NCBI GenBank assembly: GCA_003131945.1
Contig: PKWD01000360.1
Location: 6,126-16,486, forward strand
Direction: 5' to 3'
Source of the DNA: Acidimicrobiaceae bacterium
Lineage (GTDB): Bacteria > Actinomycetota > Acidimicrobiia > Acidimicrobiales > UBA8190
Length of the DNA: 10,361 nt
The notes below the pieces were generated by a model. It did not search any database. It was given only the letters and a program-made list of their open reading frames with translations, and was not told where the DNA came from. Shown here in pieces: positions 1-6,046 of the stretch. A program made the position numbers and the translations under genes. The stretch's first letter is position 1, and each line of letters starts with the position of its first letter.

Positions 1-384
1 GTGGTCGTGCTCGTCGAAGCGGTGCCACCATGTCTCGAGTGCGGCGTGACGGCCGGTGAGGACGACATCATGGGCGGTGAGAGTCGGGCGCAGCCCACGC
101 AGTATGGACTGGCTCACGAAGGCGACGCGACGACGGACGGCACGGGCATCGCTGCGACCGTAGGTTTCCCCCAGGACCTCGACGGTGCCGCCGGTCGGAA
201 GCAAGCGCATGCCCGCCACGCGCAGCAAGGTCGTCTTCCCTGAGCCGTTCGGCCCCAGCACGGCCCAACGTTCTCCACGTCCGATGTCCCAGTCAATGCC
301 GTCCAGGATGGTCACGCCGTCGCGTACGACGACAATTCCCCGTAGGCGTACAGGCACCGGTCCACCGGCAGCGTCAACGGTCAC
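1..384 (-). CDS. ABC transporter ATP-binding protein, N-terminal part (runs off window)
   Basis: Only the first 128 codons are in the window. They form the start of an ABC ATPase nucleotide-binding domain. A beta-rich region (residues about 13-40, VRLRGIVVVRDGVTILDGI) leads to a perfect Walker A motif, GPNGSGKTT, at about 44-52. A likely Q-loop glutamine follows at about 92 (AFVSQSI). The Walker B and LSGGQ signature would lie outside the window. The segment around HAALETWWHRF resembles stand-alone YlmA/ModF-like ATPases of actinobacteria, but this is from memory. The start is the GTG at 382-384, which has a strong Shine-Dalgarno sequence 7 nt upstream; I see no in-frame ATG near it. It lies 52 bp downstream of the small operon protein and is probably the last visible gene of the sulfur operon. 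The substrate cannot be told, and no permease is visible. Confidence 0.88.
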   Translation of the reverse strand, partial: MTVDAAGGPVPVRLRGIVVVRDGVTILDGIDWDIGRGERWAVLGPNGSGKTTLLRVAGMRLLPTGGTVEVLGETYGRSDARAVRRRVAFVSQSILRGLRPTLTAHDVVLTGRHAALETWWHRFDEHDH

Positions 385-391
385 GGTGACG

Positions 392-397
392 ACCTCC
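392..397 (-). promoter_or_regulatory. Ribosome binding site deciding the GTG start of the ABC ATPase
   Basis: On the minus strand GGAGGT stands 7 nt before the GTG at 384-382. It is the clearest Shine-Dalgarno sequence in this operon. It shows that the ATPase is translated independently, unlike the overlapping genes before it. Confidence 0.7.
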
Positions 398-436
398 GAG
401 CCCGGTGGGCAACCGGAAGCGGCGGTGGGCAGATGC

Positions 437-760
437 TCAGCGGTCGGGCAGACGCCGGCTGAGGCGCCCGGACAGTCCGGACAGGAATTCGTCCCACTGG
501 CGCTCACCCATCAACCACAGCCAAAGCTCCCGGCCGTAGCCCACGACCACATCGACGAATGCCTCTCGATCCATGCCCGCCGGTTCGAGGGCGGGGCGCC
601 ACCTTTCCCACAGCAGGACCCCTATGCAGATGTCGCTGCTGAATCCCTCGCGCCAGTCCGCCCCTTCGAGCAGGGCATCACGCAGGCCGTTGCGCATCTC
701 GAGAGGTTCATCGAGATGCTCGAGGTGGATGCCCTCGGCGGGGTGGAGGAAGACGCTCAT
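437..760 (-). CDS. Small Trp-rich hypothetical protein in sulfite-reduction operon
   Basis: I do not recognise this 107-residue protein. It begins with ATG inside an ATGA overlap (757-760) with the stop of the FrhB-like gene and has an AAGGAG just before the start, so expression is coupled to that gene. It has no signal peptide, no transmembrane segment and no metal-binding motif. There is one Cys (about 45) and six Trp (about 36, 51, 54, 80, 82, 89). The hydrophobic and aromatic residues are spaced as in amphipathic helices (VVVGYGRELWLWLMGERQW). The composition suggests a small soluble helical protein. Its position directly after the sulfite reductase and its putative electron donor suggests an accessory or assembly role, which is only inference. 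It is real rather than a shadow ORF, given the overlap, the lack of any competing frame and the operon spacing. Confidence 0.72.
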   Translation of the reverse strand: MSVFLHPAEGIHLEHLDEPLEMRNGLRDALLEGADWREGFSSDICIGVLLWERWRPALEPAGMDREAFVDVVVGYGRELWLWLMGERQWDEFLSGLSGRLSRRLPDR

Positions 761-2022
761 CTCTCCTTCACCACCGGGGCGCGGTCGGTTCCGCTGTAGT
801 GGCTGACGTGCTCGGCGAATTCGATGAACATCGGGGCGTCGGGATCGAGCTTGCGCTGAAGCGTCCGTTCCGCCACCCGCTTGTCCAGCCGGTCGAGCTT
901 TAACAGTGCCTCCGGGTCGTCAAGATCGCGGACGTCGAGCCGACCTCGGGCTCGCTCGAAAGCGAGCCGTCCGGCCTCGGAACGCACCAGGACACTCGAC
1001 CACCCCGCCATCGAGCCGACACTCCCGATCGACAGGTCGGCTCCTCGACCGAGGAAGTCGGCGCACTCGTCGCAACCCTTCAGTGCCGCGCCATGGAAAT
1101 CCTTCACCGGTTCGTCGACGGCCACGTCGCCGTCGCGGTACTCGACGATCATGCGGCCCCGGATCACATCGACCTTGCTCACCCGGTCCAAGTCGATGCG
1201 CCGGCGCTCCTCGAGCTCGCGCAGGATCAGCGCCTCGTAGTCGAAACTCTTCGTGCACAACAAGGCGATCGTGAGCACGACGGCATCGACCCGGTGGGCA
1301 CCGGTCGGCCAGCGACGCGCCTGCATCGCCCGGATGCCCTCGATCTCACACGGTGTCCCGACGACCGCGATCTTTGGGTTGGGGCCGAGCTTGTACTTGG
1401 CCAGGTCGAGCTCGGCCAGCGCCATCGTCTGGTTGTAGAAGCTTCCCGCTGCCGCCGTGATCTCCTTGGCCGTCGTGGCCACGGTGGCGATGCCCTTCCA
1501 CGGTTCATCGGGATCGGTACTGGGCTTGGAGACGAGGGCGCCGTCGATGTCGCCTGCGGCCAAGAGCGCCAACAACATGGCCGTGACCACTCCCCCGTCC
1601 TGGGCTTCATCGGCTCTGGCGCCGGCCCGCACGGCGTAACTGTGGGTCACCGCTCCGAGGCCGTCACCGGGGGGTCCACCGGTCAGTTTCCAGTAGGTGT
1701 CGGCGGCGTCGGCCTTCACCACCACCGGAGCCTCGGCTGCCTCGGCCGAGGGTGTCGACGGAGGCCACAGGGCTTCGTAACGAAGGCCGCCACGAGGGCA
1801 GAAATCCCAGCACAGCGAGCAGCCGGTGCACATCTTGACCAACTCGGGAAGACCGCTTTCGGCATTGACCCCGAGCGAATTGGAGGGGCACACGGCGACA
1901 CAGGTGCCGCACTGGATGCAGCGGTCGGCGAAGATGACCCCGGCCTCGAGCTCCCAGAACCACGTCTTTCCCGGGGGTTCCTCGACCCCGTTCATCTCCT
2001 CGCGGATGCGGAAACCCTTCAC
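757..2022 (-). CDS. FrhB-like coenzyme F420 oxidoreductase with two N-terminal [4Fe-4S] motifs
   Basis: This is a 421-residue protein of the F420 hydrogenase/dehydrogenase beta-subunit family. Residues 35-45 (CIQCGTCVAVC) and 65-75 (CTGCSLCWDFC) are two complete CxxCxxCxxxC ferredoxin motifs. The FrhB-type domain follows: QDGGVVTAML (141-150), VGTPCEIEGIRAMQ (221-234, Cys225), a LLCTK segment (Cys256) and CDECADFLGRGADLSIGSVG (317-336). The last matches the family's cluster-binding and FAD-region pattern. Known relatives oxidise or reduce F420 through FAD and pass electrons through Fe-S clusters. The gene overlaps the sulfite reductase stop by 4 nt (GTGA) and has GGAG 7 nt before its GTG start; an ATG at 1993-1995 is less likely. 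The context makes it the likely electron donor to sulfite reductase. The same domain order (2x[4Fe-4S] then FrhB) forms the N-terminal half of archaeal Fsr. F420 specificity is inferred, since FrhB relatives may use other partners. Confidence 0.88.
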   Translation of the reverse strand: MKGFRIREEMNGVEEPPGKTWFWELEAGVIFADRCIQCGTCVAVCPSNSLGVNAESGLPELVKMCTGCSLCWDFCPRGGLRYEALWPPSTPSAEAAEAPVVVKADAADTYWKLTGGPPGDGLGAVTHSYAVRAGARADEAQDGGVVTAMLLALLAAGDIDGALVSKPSTDPDEPWKGIATVATTAKEITAAAGSFYNQTMALAELDLAKYKLGPNPKIAVVGTPCEIEGIRAMQARRWPTGAHRVDAVVLTIALLCTKSFDYEALILRELEERRRIDLDRVSKVDVIRGRMIVEYRDGDVAVDEPVKDFHGAALKGCDECADFLGRGADLSIGSVGSMAGWSSVLVRSEAGRLAFERARGRLDVRDLDDPEALLKLDRLDKRVAERTLQRKLDPDAPMFIEFAEHVSHYSGTDRAPVVKER

Positions 2023-3815
2023 TGACCTACTCCGGCGCCAAGTTCTGTCTCCATCCCGGCCAGGATGGAGCGCAGCTCGTCATTCGGAACCCGGCGGGCC
2101 CAGTTGTGAAACGCCTCGCCGTGGCGACGCTCGGCCTGGTAGCGGGTGACCACGCGCAGCAACGCCTCAGGGACCTCGTCGACAGGACGAGCCCCCTCGA
2201 CCCAGTCGATGAAGGCGGCGTCGGACCCGAGGGAACCACCGAGGCCGATATCGACGGCCTCAACCAGGTGACCATCGACATGGGCCGTGTCTCCCCGGAA
2301 CCCCACGTCGGCGATCTGCGGTTGGGCGCATGACGCCGGGCACCCGGAGAAGTGCATCCGGATGATGCCGGCATCGTGGCGCTGTCCTCGGCCGGCGGCC
2401 ACAACATCGTCGGAGTGGTCGGAGCCGCCGGCCCCTTCCGAGCCGTCGGTCACCGGCGTGGTCAGTTGGGAATCGAGCCAGCGGGCCCAGGTGACGGCGC
2501 GTTCCTTGGTCTCGACCACGGCGAAGCGGCAGAACTCGCTCCCCGTGCACGCCACCACACCCCGCTCGAAGGGCCCGGGGAACGGTGAGTACTTCTTGAG
2601 CAGCTCTTCGTCGAGCAGTCGGTCGACATCGGCCTCGGGCACACCGCTCAGGACGAAGTTCTGGTCTGTACCGAGACGGACGGTACCGTCGCCGTAGGCC
2701 TTCGCCAGCCGGGCGATCTCGACCAGTTCGATACCCGACATCCGACCGACGGGGACCGAGCAACCCACATAGACGAGGCCTTCCTGGCTCTGGGGGTGCA
2801 CGCCGACGTGGTCGCCTCGGTACCGACGGGTGAGGCTCTCGCCGGCGTTGTTCAACGTGAAGCGGGCGCGCGTCGCCAGTTCGGTGCGGAAACCCTCCGC
2901 CCCCAGTTCCTGCACCAGGTAACGCATACGGGCGAGACCCCGGTTCTCGCGGTTGCCCAACTCACCGAACAACTGGGCAATGGCGCGGGTGAGCTCGACG
3001 GCCTGCCCGGGCTCGATGAACACGTCGATGTCCGATGCCATGCGTTCGCCGTCGGACAGTCCACCGCCGGCCAGAACGTTGAAGCCGAGGGTCCCGTCGG
3101 CGGCACGCGCCGGCCACAGACCGATGTCGTTGATCTCGGCCTGAGCGCAGTCCTCCAGGCAACCCGACACGCTGATCTTGAATTTGCGGGGCAGGTTTGC
3201 GTAGTCGCGGTTCCCGGTGAAGAAGGCGGAGATGTCGAGAGCCACCGGGTGGGCGTCGAAGGCCTCGTGGGCGTCGATGCCCGCCACCGGGCAACACAGG
3301 ACATTGCGGGCCGAGTCGCCACAGGCCTGGACGGTGGTGAGACCCACGTCGGCGAACCGTTCCCAGATCCGGGGCACGTCTCCGATACGTATCCAGTGGA
3401 GCTGGATCGTCTGTCTGGTGGTGATGTCGGCGTAGCGGTTGCCGAAGACGGGGCTGTCGTCGGGACCTTCTCCATAGGCCTCGGCGGCGATGCCGATCTC
3501 GCGCGCCTGCTCAGAGGTCAGCCTGCCCCCGGGCACTTTCACCCGCATCATGAAGGCGTCCCCGCCCTGGCGCTGAGGATAGAGACCCACCCACTTGAGC
3601 CGCTCCTGCTCCCCCGCCACTTCGGCAATGGCGCCGGCTCCCTCTTTGGCATACCGCTCGATCACGGCATCGGCCACCTCGAAGGGATGGCGCTCGAGCT
3701 TCATACGCTCGACGGGGTTCAGCTCGCCGATCTTGCGATAAGGCCGAACGAAGTGCATGGAGCGCTCGTTGCCCCGGAACTCGACCCCGAGCGGGTAGTC
3801 CCGACGCCGCGCCAT
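2019..3815 (-). CDS. nirA: Siroheme-[4Fe-4S] sulfite (nitrite) reductase, NirA/SiR family
   Basis: Reduces sulfite to sulfide with six electrons in assimilatory sulfur metabolism. The product has 598 residues, close to the usual NirA length. The N-terminal half carries the ferredoxin-like half-domain (GLYPQRQGGDAFMMRVKV, about 77-94) and the TTRQTIQLHWIRI segment (132-144), the family's substrate/siroheme face. The cluster ligands are Cys423 and Cys429 (ACTGSEFC) and Cys492 and Cys496 (GCPASC), the canonical CX5C...CX3C motif. The first half has its own GCLEDC (Cys219, Cys223). A low-complexity Gly/Ser/Asp insert sits at about 453-482. The start is the ATG one base after the cysH stop (TGAGATG); extending to 3911 would run back into cysH. 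Nitrite and sulfite reductases look alike here. The neighbouring cysH and the siroheme gene favour sulfite, as with mycobacterial nirA-cysH. Mycobacterial NirA uses ferredoxin; here the next gene offers an F420-linked donor. Confidence 0.93.
   Translation of the reverse strand: MARRRDYPLGVEFRGNERSMHFVRPYRKIGELNPVERMKLERHPFEVADAVIERYAKEGAGAIAEVAGEQERLKWVGLYPQRQGGDAFMMRVKVPGGRLTSEQAREIGIAAEAYGEGPDDSPVFGNRYADITTRQTIQLHWIRIGDVPRIWERFADVGLTTVQACGDSARNVLCCPVAGIDAHEAFDAHPVALDISAFFTGNRDYANLPRKFKISVSGCLEDCAQAEINDIGLWPARAADGTLGFNVLAGGGLSDGERMASDIDVFIEPGQAVELTRAIAQLFGELGNRENRGLARMRYLVQELGAEGFRTELATRARFTLNNAGESLTRRYRGDHVGVHPQSQEGLVYVGCSVPVGRMSGIELVEIARLAKAYGDGTVRLGTDQNFVLSGVPEADVDRLLDEELLKKYSPFPGPFERGVVACTGSEFCRFAVVETKERAVTWARWLDSQLTTPVTDGSEGAGGSDHSDDVVAAGRGQRHDAGIIRMHFSGCPASCAQPQIADVGFRGDTAHVDGHLVEAVDIGLGGSLGSDAAFIDWVEGARPVDEVPEALLRVVTRYQAERRHGEAFHNWARRVPNDELRSILAGMETELGAGVGQ
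2030..2033 (-). promoter_or_regulatory. Ribosome binding site supporting the GTG start of the FrhB-like gene
   Basis: GGAG on the minus strand lies 7 nt before the GTG at 2022-2020, inside the 3' end of the sulfite reductase gene. The alternative ATG at 1995-1993 has a GAGGAG directly abutting it with no spacer, so the GTG is preferred. Confidence 0.55.
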
Positions 3816-3816
3816 C

Positions 3817-4512
3817 TCAGACGTGCAAGCCGCATTCAGTCTTGTTGCTGCCCGCCCACCGACCGGCGCGGGGATCCTCACCGGGGGCCACCGGCCGGGT
3901 GGTCGGAGCACATCCGATCGACAGGTAGCCGCGGGGAACCAGAGGGTGGATGGGAAGACCGTGATCGGACTGGTAATTGGTGACGTCGTCCTCGGTCCAG
4001 GTGGCGATGGGATTCACTTTCACGAGGTGACGAGCGTCATCCCACGACACGATCGGGGTGGCGGCACGGGTGAGGGCGTCCACCCGCTTGAGGCCGGTCA
4101 TCCACGCCTGACGACCCTCGAGGGCCTGGTCCAGGGGTGCCACCTTGCGCATCTCGCAGCACCGATCGCTGCCGCACGGAAAAGCGTCGGCCCCGGGGCC
4201 GGGGGTGAGGACCCGGAGGTTCAGGTCGTAGCGGCGCCGCACGTCCTCGACGTAGGACAGAGTCTCGGGAAAATGGAATCCGGTGTCGAGGAAGAGCACC
4301 TCGATGGCTGGATCGACCTGGGTGGCCACGTCGATGATCACGCAGTCCTGGAAAGAGCAGGCCAACGAGACTCCACTGCCGAACCGCTCGACGGCCCAGG
4401 CGATCACCTTGCCGGCAGGAGCGGACTCGAACTCGTAGGCACGTGCCTCTATCTCTTGCGGTTCGATCTCGATTTCGGCGCTGGTGGCCACGATGTCGTC
4501 CCCTTCGTCCAT
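3817..4512 (-). CDS. cysH: APS/PAPS reductase (thioredoxin-dependent), variant Fe-S site
   Basis: Reduces activated sulfate (APS or PAPS) to sulfite. From the ATG at 4512 it has 231 residues. It shows a PP-loop-like SLACSFQD (about 49-56), FLDTGFHFPET (74-84), a CCEMRK pair (Cys118-119), TGLKR (139-143), YLSIGCAP (Cys201) and the C-terminal ECGLH with catalytic Cys227. The Cys-Cys pair plus the later Cys mark the [4Fe-4S] APS-reductase type, not the cluster-free E. coli PAPS type. However, the fourth ligand of the CxxC is Thr (CAPT, codon ACC at 3901-3903). The start is uncertain: ATG 4512 has GGCGG 7 nt upstream, while ATG 4581 would add 23 residues but has no visible ribosome site. It is the first gene of the sulfur operon, 1 nt before the sulfite reductase, and divergent from the siroheme gene. 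Confidence 0.92.
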   Translation of the reverse strand: MDEGDDIVATSAEIEIEPQEIEARAYEFESAPAGKVIAWAVERFGSGVSLACSFQDCVIIDVATQVDPAIEVLFLDTGFHFPETLSYVEDVRRRYDLNLRVLTPGPGADAFPCGSDRCCEMRKVAPLDQALEGRQAWMTGLKRVDALTRAATPIVSWDDARHLVKVNPIATWTEDDVTNYQSDHGLPIHPLVPRGYLSIGCAPTTRPVAPGEDPRAGRWAGSNKTECGLHV

Positions 4513-4581
4513 ATCCGAGCCGCCGTGGACCGCTGCTGCCGGCCCTTCGCCCCCGATCGACCAGACTGGGCGCCGGCGCAT

Positions 4582-4641
4582 CGACCACGACGTATTTCGT
4601 TGCTCAGGTACTACTATAGGTGACTAATCAGATCAAGATTT
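4582..4641. promoter_or_regulatory. Probable divergent promoter region, cysH / siroheme gene
   Basis: This is the one clearly AT-rich patch between the divergent cysH and precorrin-2 dehydrogenase genes. Weak sigma-70-like pairs are present. On the minus strand, TTGATC (4631-4636) and TAGTAC (4608-4613) are 17 nt apart. On the plus strand, TTGCTC (4600-4605) and ACTAAT (4623-4628) are 17 nt apart. Each hexamer matches consensus at only 3-4 positions, so the boxes are tentative. The promoter role rests mainly on base composition and divergent layout. The two transcripts would start within about 40 bp of each other, so a single regulator could act on both. Confidence 0.4.
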
Positions 4642-4684
4642 CCCCCTTTGAGGGAGGCGCCCGACCGGGACCTCCATCCGACCG

Positions 4685-4690
4685 GTGAGG
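4685..4690 (+). promoter_or_regulatory. Ribosome binding site for precorrin-2 dehydrogenase
   Basis: GTGAGG lies 5 nt before the ATG at 4696. It supports that start over the longer reading frame from TTG at 4648, whose first 16 codons have no family counterpart. A GTG at 4690 overlaps the site and is unlikely. Confidence 0.5.
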
Positions 4691-4695
4691 TGGGC

Positions 4696-5382
4696 ATGGG
4701 CATCGAGGCCGACCTGTACCCCGTCGGCCTCATCGTCGCCGACCGCCCGTGCCTGGTCGTGGGTGGTGGCCGGGTGGCCGCCCGTAAGATCGCCGGCCTG
4801 CTCAGCTGTGGCGCGGCCGTCACCGTAGTGGCCCCCGAGGCGCACGTGGCCATCGGCATCCTGGCCCAGGAAGGTGCCATCGCCCGGATCCAGGGCCCTC
4901 ATCTGAACGTCCATCTGCGCCCCTACCGGCCCGGGGAAGCGGCCGCCTACCGCCTCGTCGTCACCGCCACCGGTGACCCGTCGGTCGACGCCGCCGTGCA
5001 CCGCGACGCCGAGGACGCCGGGGTGTGGGTGAACAGCGCCGACGACCCCGACCACTGCACCTTCGTCCTTCCCGCCGTGACCCGGGATGGCTCGGTCAGC
5101 GTCGCCATCTCCACCGGTGGCGCCAGCCCCGCTCTGGCCTCGTGGCTGCGGCGACGGGTGGCCGAGACCATCGGCCCCGAGATAGGCCAGTTGGCCACCC
5201 TCCTCGACGATGCCCGCCGACGCATCCATGCCCGGGGGGCGAGCACCGAAACGGTCGACTGGGAGGCTCTTCTCGACGGGCCGCTGCCCACTCTCGTCCG
5301 CCGGGGGAAGCTCGATGAGGCGCGCCTTCTCCTCGACGCCGTTGTCGACAGCGCCACGCCGGCGCCCCGCACCCCGGGCTGA
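4696..5382 (+). CDS. Precorrin-2 dehydrogenase / sirohydrochlorin ferrochelatase (CysG N-terminal type)
   Basis: Converts precorrin-2 to sirohydrochlorin (NAD-dependent) and probably inserts iron to give siroheme, the cofactor of the sulfite reductase encoded across the divergent promoter. The 228 residues correspond to the N-terminal CysG/Met8p module. They include an NAD-binding Rossmann start with VVGGGRVAARKIAGLLSCGA (21-40), VTVVAP, LVVTATGDPSVD (87-98) and VNSADDPDHCTFVLPA (112-127). The last holds the conserved Asp expected to be catalytic. A helical dimerisation/lid region follows from SVSVAISTGGASPALA (133-148). There is no uroporphyrinogen-III methyltransferase domain, so CobA/SUMT must be encoded elsewhere. 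The ATG at 4696 is chosen for its GTGAGG site and because the fold starts at once. The Pro/Ala-rich tail (about 219-228) looks unstructured. A siroheme gene of similar kind neighbours cysH-nirA in mycobacteria, which supports the assignment. Confidence 0.93.
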   Translation: MGIEADLYPVGLIVADRPCLVVGGGRVAARKIAGLLSCGAAVTVVAPEAHVAIGILAQEGAIARIQGPHLNVHLRPYRPGEAAAYRLVVTATGDPSVDAAVHRDAEDAGVWVNSADDPDHCTFVLPAVTRDGSVSVAISTGGASPALASWLRRRVAETIGPEIGQLATLLDDARRRIHARGASTETVDWEALLDGPLPTLVRRGKLDEARLLLDAVVDSATPAPRTPG

Positions 5383-5447
5383 ACGCGTCGTTTTACCGCT
5401 CTCCCAGGCACGACCGCGCCGTCGCTGGACCGGACGTGCAAAACCAC

Positions 5448-5457
5448 TCGACGTCGA
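5448..5457. promoter_or_regulatory. Perfect 10-bp palindrome upstream of marR-type gene (candidate operator)
   Basis: TCGACGTCGA is a perfect palindrome lying 111 bp before the chosen MarR start. MarR proteins bind inverted repeats and often autoregulate, so it is a possible operator. In GC-rich DNA a 10-bp palindrome can occur by chance, and MarR sites are usually longer. No second copy was noticed near the divergent or convergent genes. Confidence 0.2.
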
Positions 5458-5552
5458 TCGGTCTTGATACGCCATACTTCCTGCGTGGATCGCGTGGGGC
5501 GGGGGACGATGGTACGCGCCAAGAAGCAGCCGGTCGGCAATGAGGAGAATTC

Positions 5553-5560
5553 GGGAGAGG
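5553..5560 (+). promoter_or_regulatory. Ribosome binding site deciding the MarR start
   Basis: GGGAGAGG lies 8 nt before the ATG at 5569. This favours the 156-residue product over starts at TTG 5464 or ATG 5509, which would add an N-terminal tail not typical of MarR proteins. Confidence 0.6.
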
Positions 5561-5568
5561 TCGCCTTG

Positions 5569-6039
5569 ATGACCGTCCCCGACGACAACGAGGTCATCGA
5601 GGCGATCATCCATGCCAGCCGGGCCATGGTCGGCATCGCCGTTCGTTCCTTGACGGAGAGCGGCGAGGCCGTCACGTTGCCCCAGTACCGGACCCTGGTG
5701 GTGCTGAGCGACGGCGCGGCCCGTCGCCTGGCCGACCTGGCCGGCGCCCTGGGGGTGAGTCCGTCGACGGCCACGCGCATGTGCGACCGACTGGTGCGCA
5801 AAGGCCTCATCACCCGGACACGAGACGATCTGGACCGCCGGGAGGTCAACCTGGAGGTCACCTCGGCCGGGCGCACGACGGTCATGGAAGTGATCAATCG
5901 ACGCCGGTCCGAGGTCTGCGCTCTGCTCACGTCCATCCCCCTCGGGACGCGGCGGGAGCTGGTCGACTCGCTCCGGCTCCTCTCGGCCGCCACGGGCGAG
6001 ACCCCTGAGCTGCACTGGATGCCCGGCTGGCACGAGTAA
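5569..6039 (+). CDS. MarR-family transcriptional regulator
   Basis: This is a 156-residue winged helix-turn-helix repressor or activator of usual MarR size. Helical dimerisation segments lie at both ends (about 6-32 and 102-143). The DNA-binding core spans about 38-102. It includes LPQYRTLVVLSDGAARRLAD, the recognition-helix region LGVSPSTATRMCDRLVRKGL (61-80) and the wing ITRTRDDLDRREVNLEVTSAG (81-101) with the typical D-RR pattern. The ligand cannot be told. It converges on gabD1 with 7 bp between stop codons, and a 186-bp gap separates it from the siroheme gene. It therefore probably has its own promoter. The target could be the neighbouring MFS/acyl-CoA synthetase/GabD1 unit, since MarR genes often sit beside exporters or acyl-CoA enzymes they control, but nothing in the sequence proves it. 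Confidence 0.93.
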   Translation: MTVPDDNEVIEAIIHASRAMVGIAVRSLTESGEAVTLPQYRTLVVLSDGAARRLADLAGALGVSPSTATRMCDRLVRKGLITRTRDDLDRREVNLEVTSAGRTTVMEVINRRRSEVCALLTSIPLGTRRELVDSLRLLSAATGETPELHWMPGWHE

Positions 6040-6046
6040 GACGGGC

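Noticed and set aside
1093..2025. 310-codon plus-strand ORF opposite the FrhB-like gene
   Set aside because: The opposite strand has two ferredoxin motifs and the FrhB motifs in order. The plus-strand product is His/Gly/Arg-rich shadow sequence.
3816..3911. N-terminal extension of the sulfite reductase to 3911
   Set aside because: It would overlap the 3' end of cysH by about 95 nt. The extension encodes Pro/Arg-rich sequence, and an ATG lies 1 nt after the cysH stop.
2796..3983. 395-codon plus-strand ORF opposite the sulfite reductase
   Set aside because: It is antisense to a well-supported siroheme enzyme, spans the cysH/nirA junction and has no recognisable fold.
5383..5568. Possible promoter hexamers in the gap before the MarR gene (e.g. 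TTGATA at 5464)
   Set aside because: No partner hexamer at acceptable spacing was found. Only the palindrome at 5448-5457 is worth noting there.
6021..6046. GCCCG/CGGGC inverted repeat between the convergent MarR and gabD1 ends as a terminator
   Set aside because: The stem is only 5 bp with a 16-nt loop and no T-tract on either strand, so it is not a convincing terminator.
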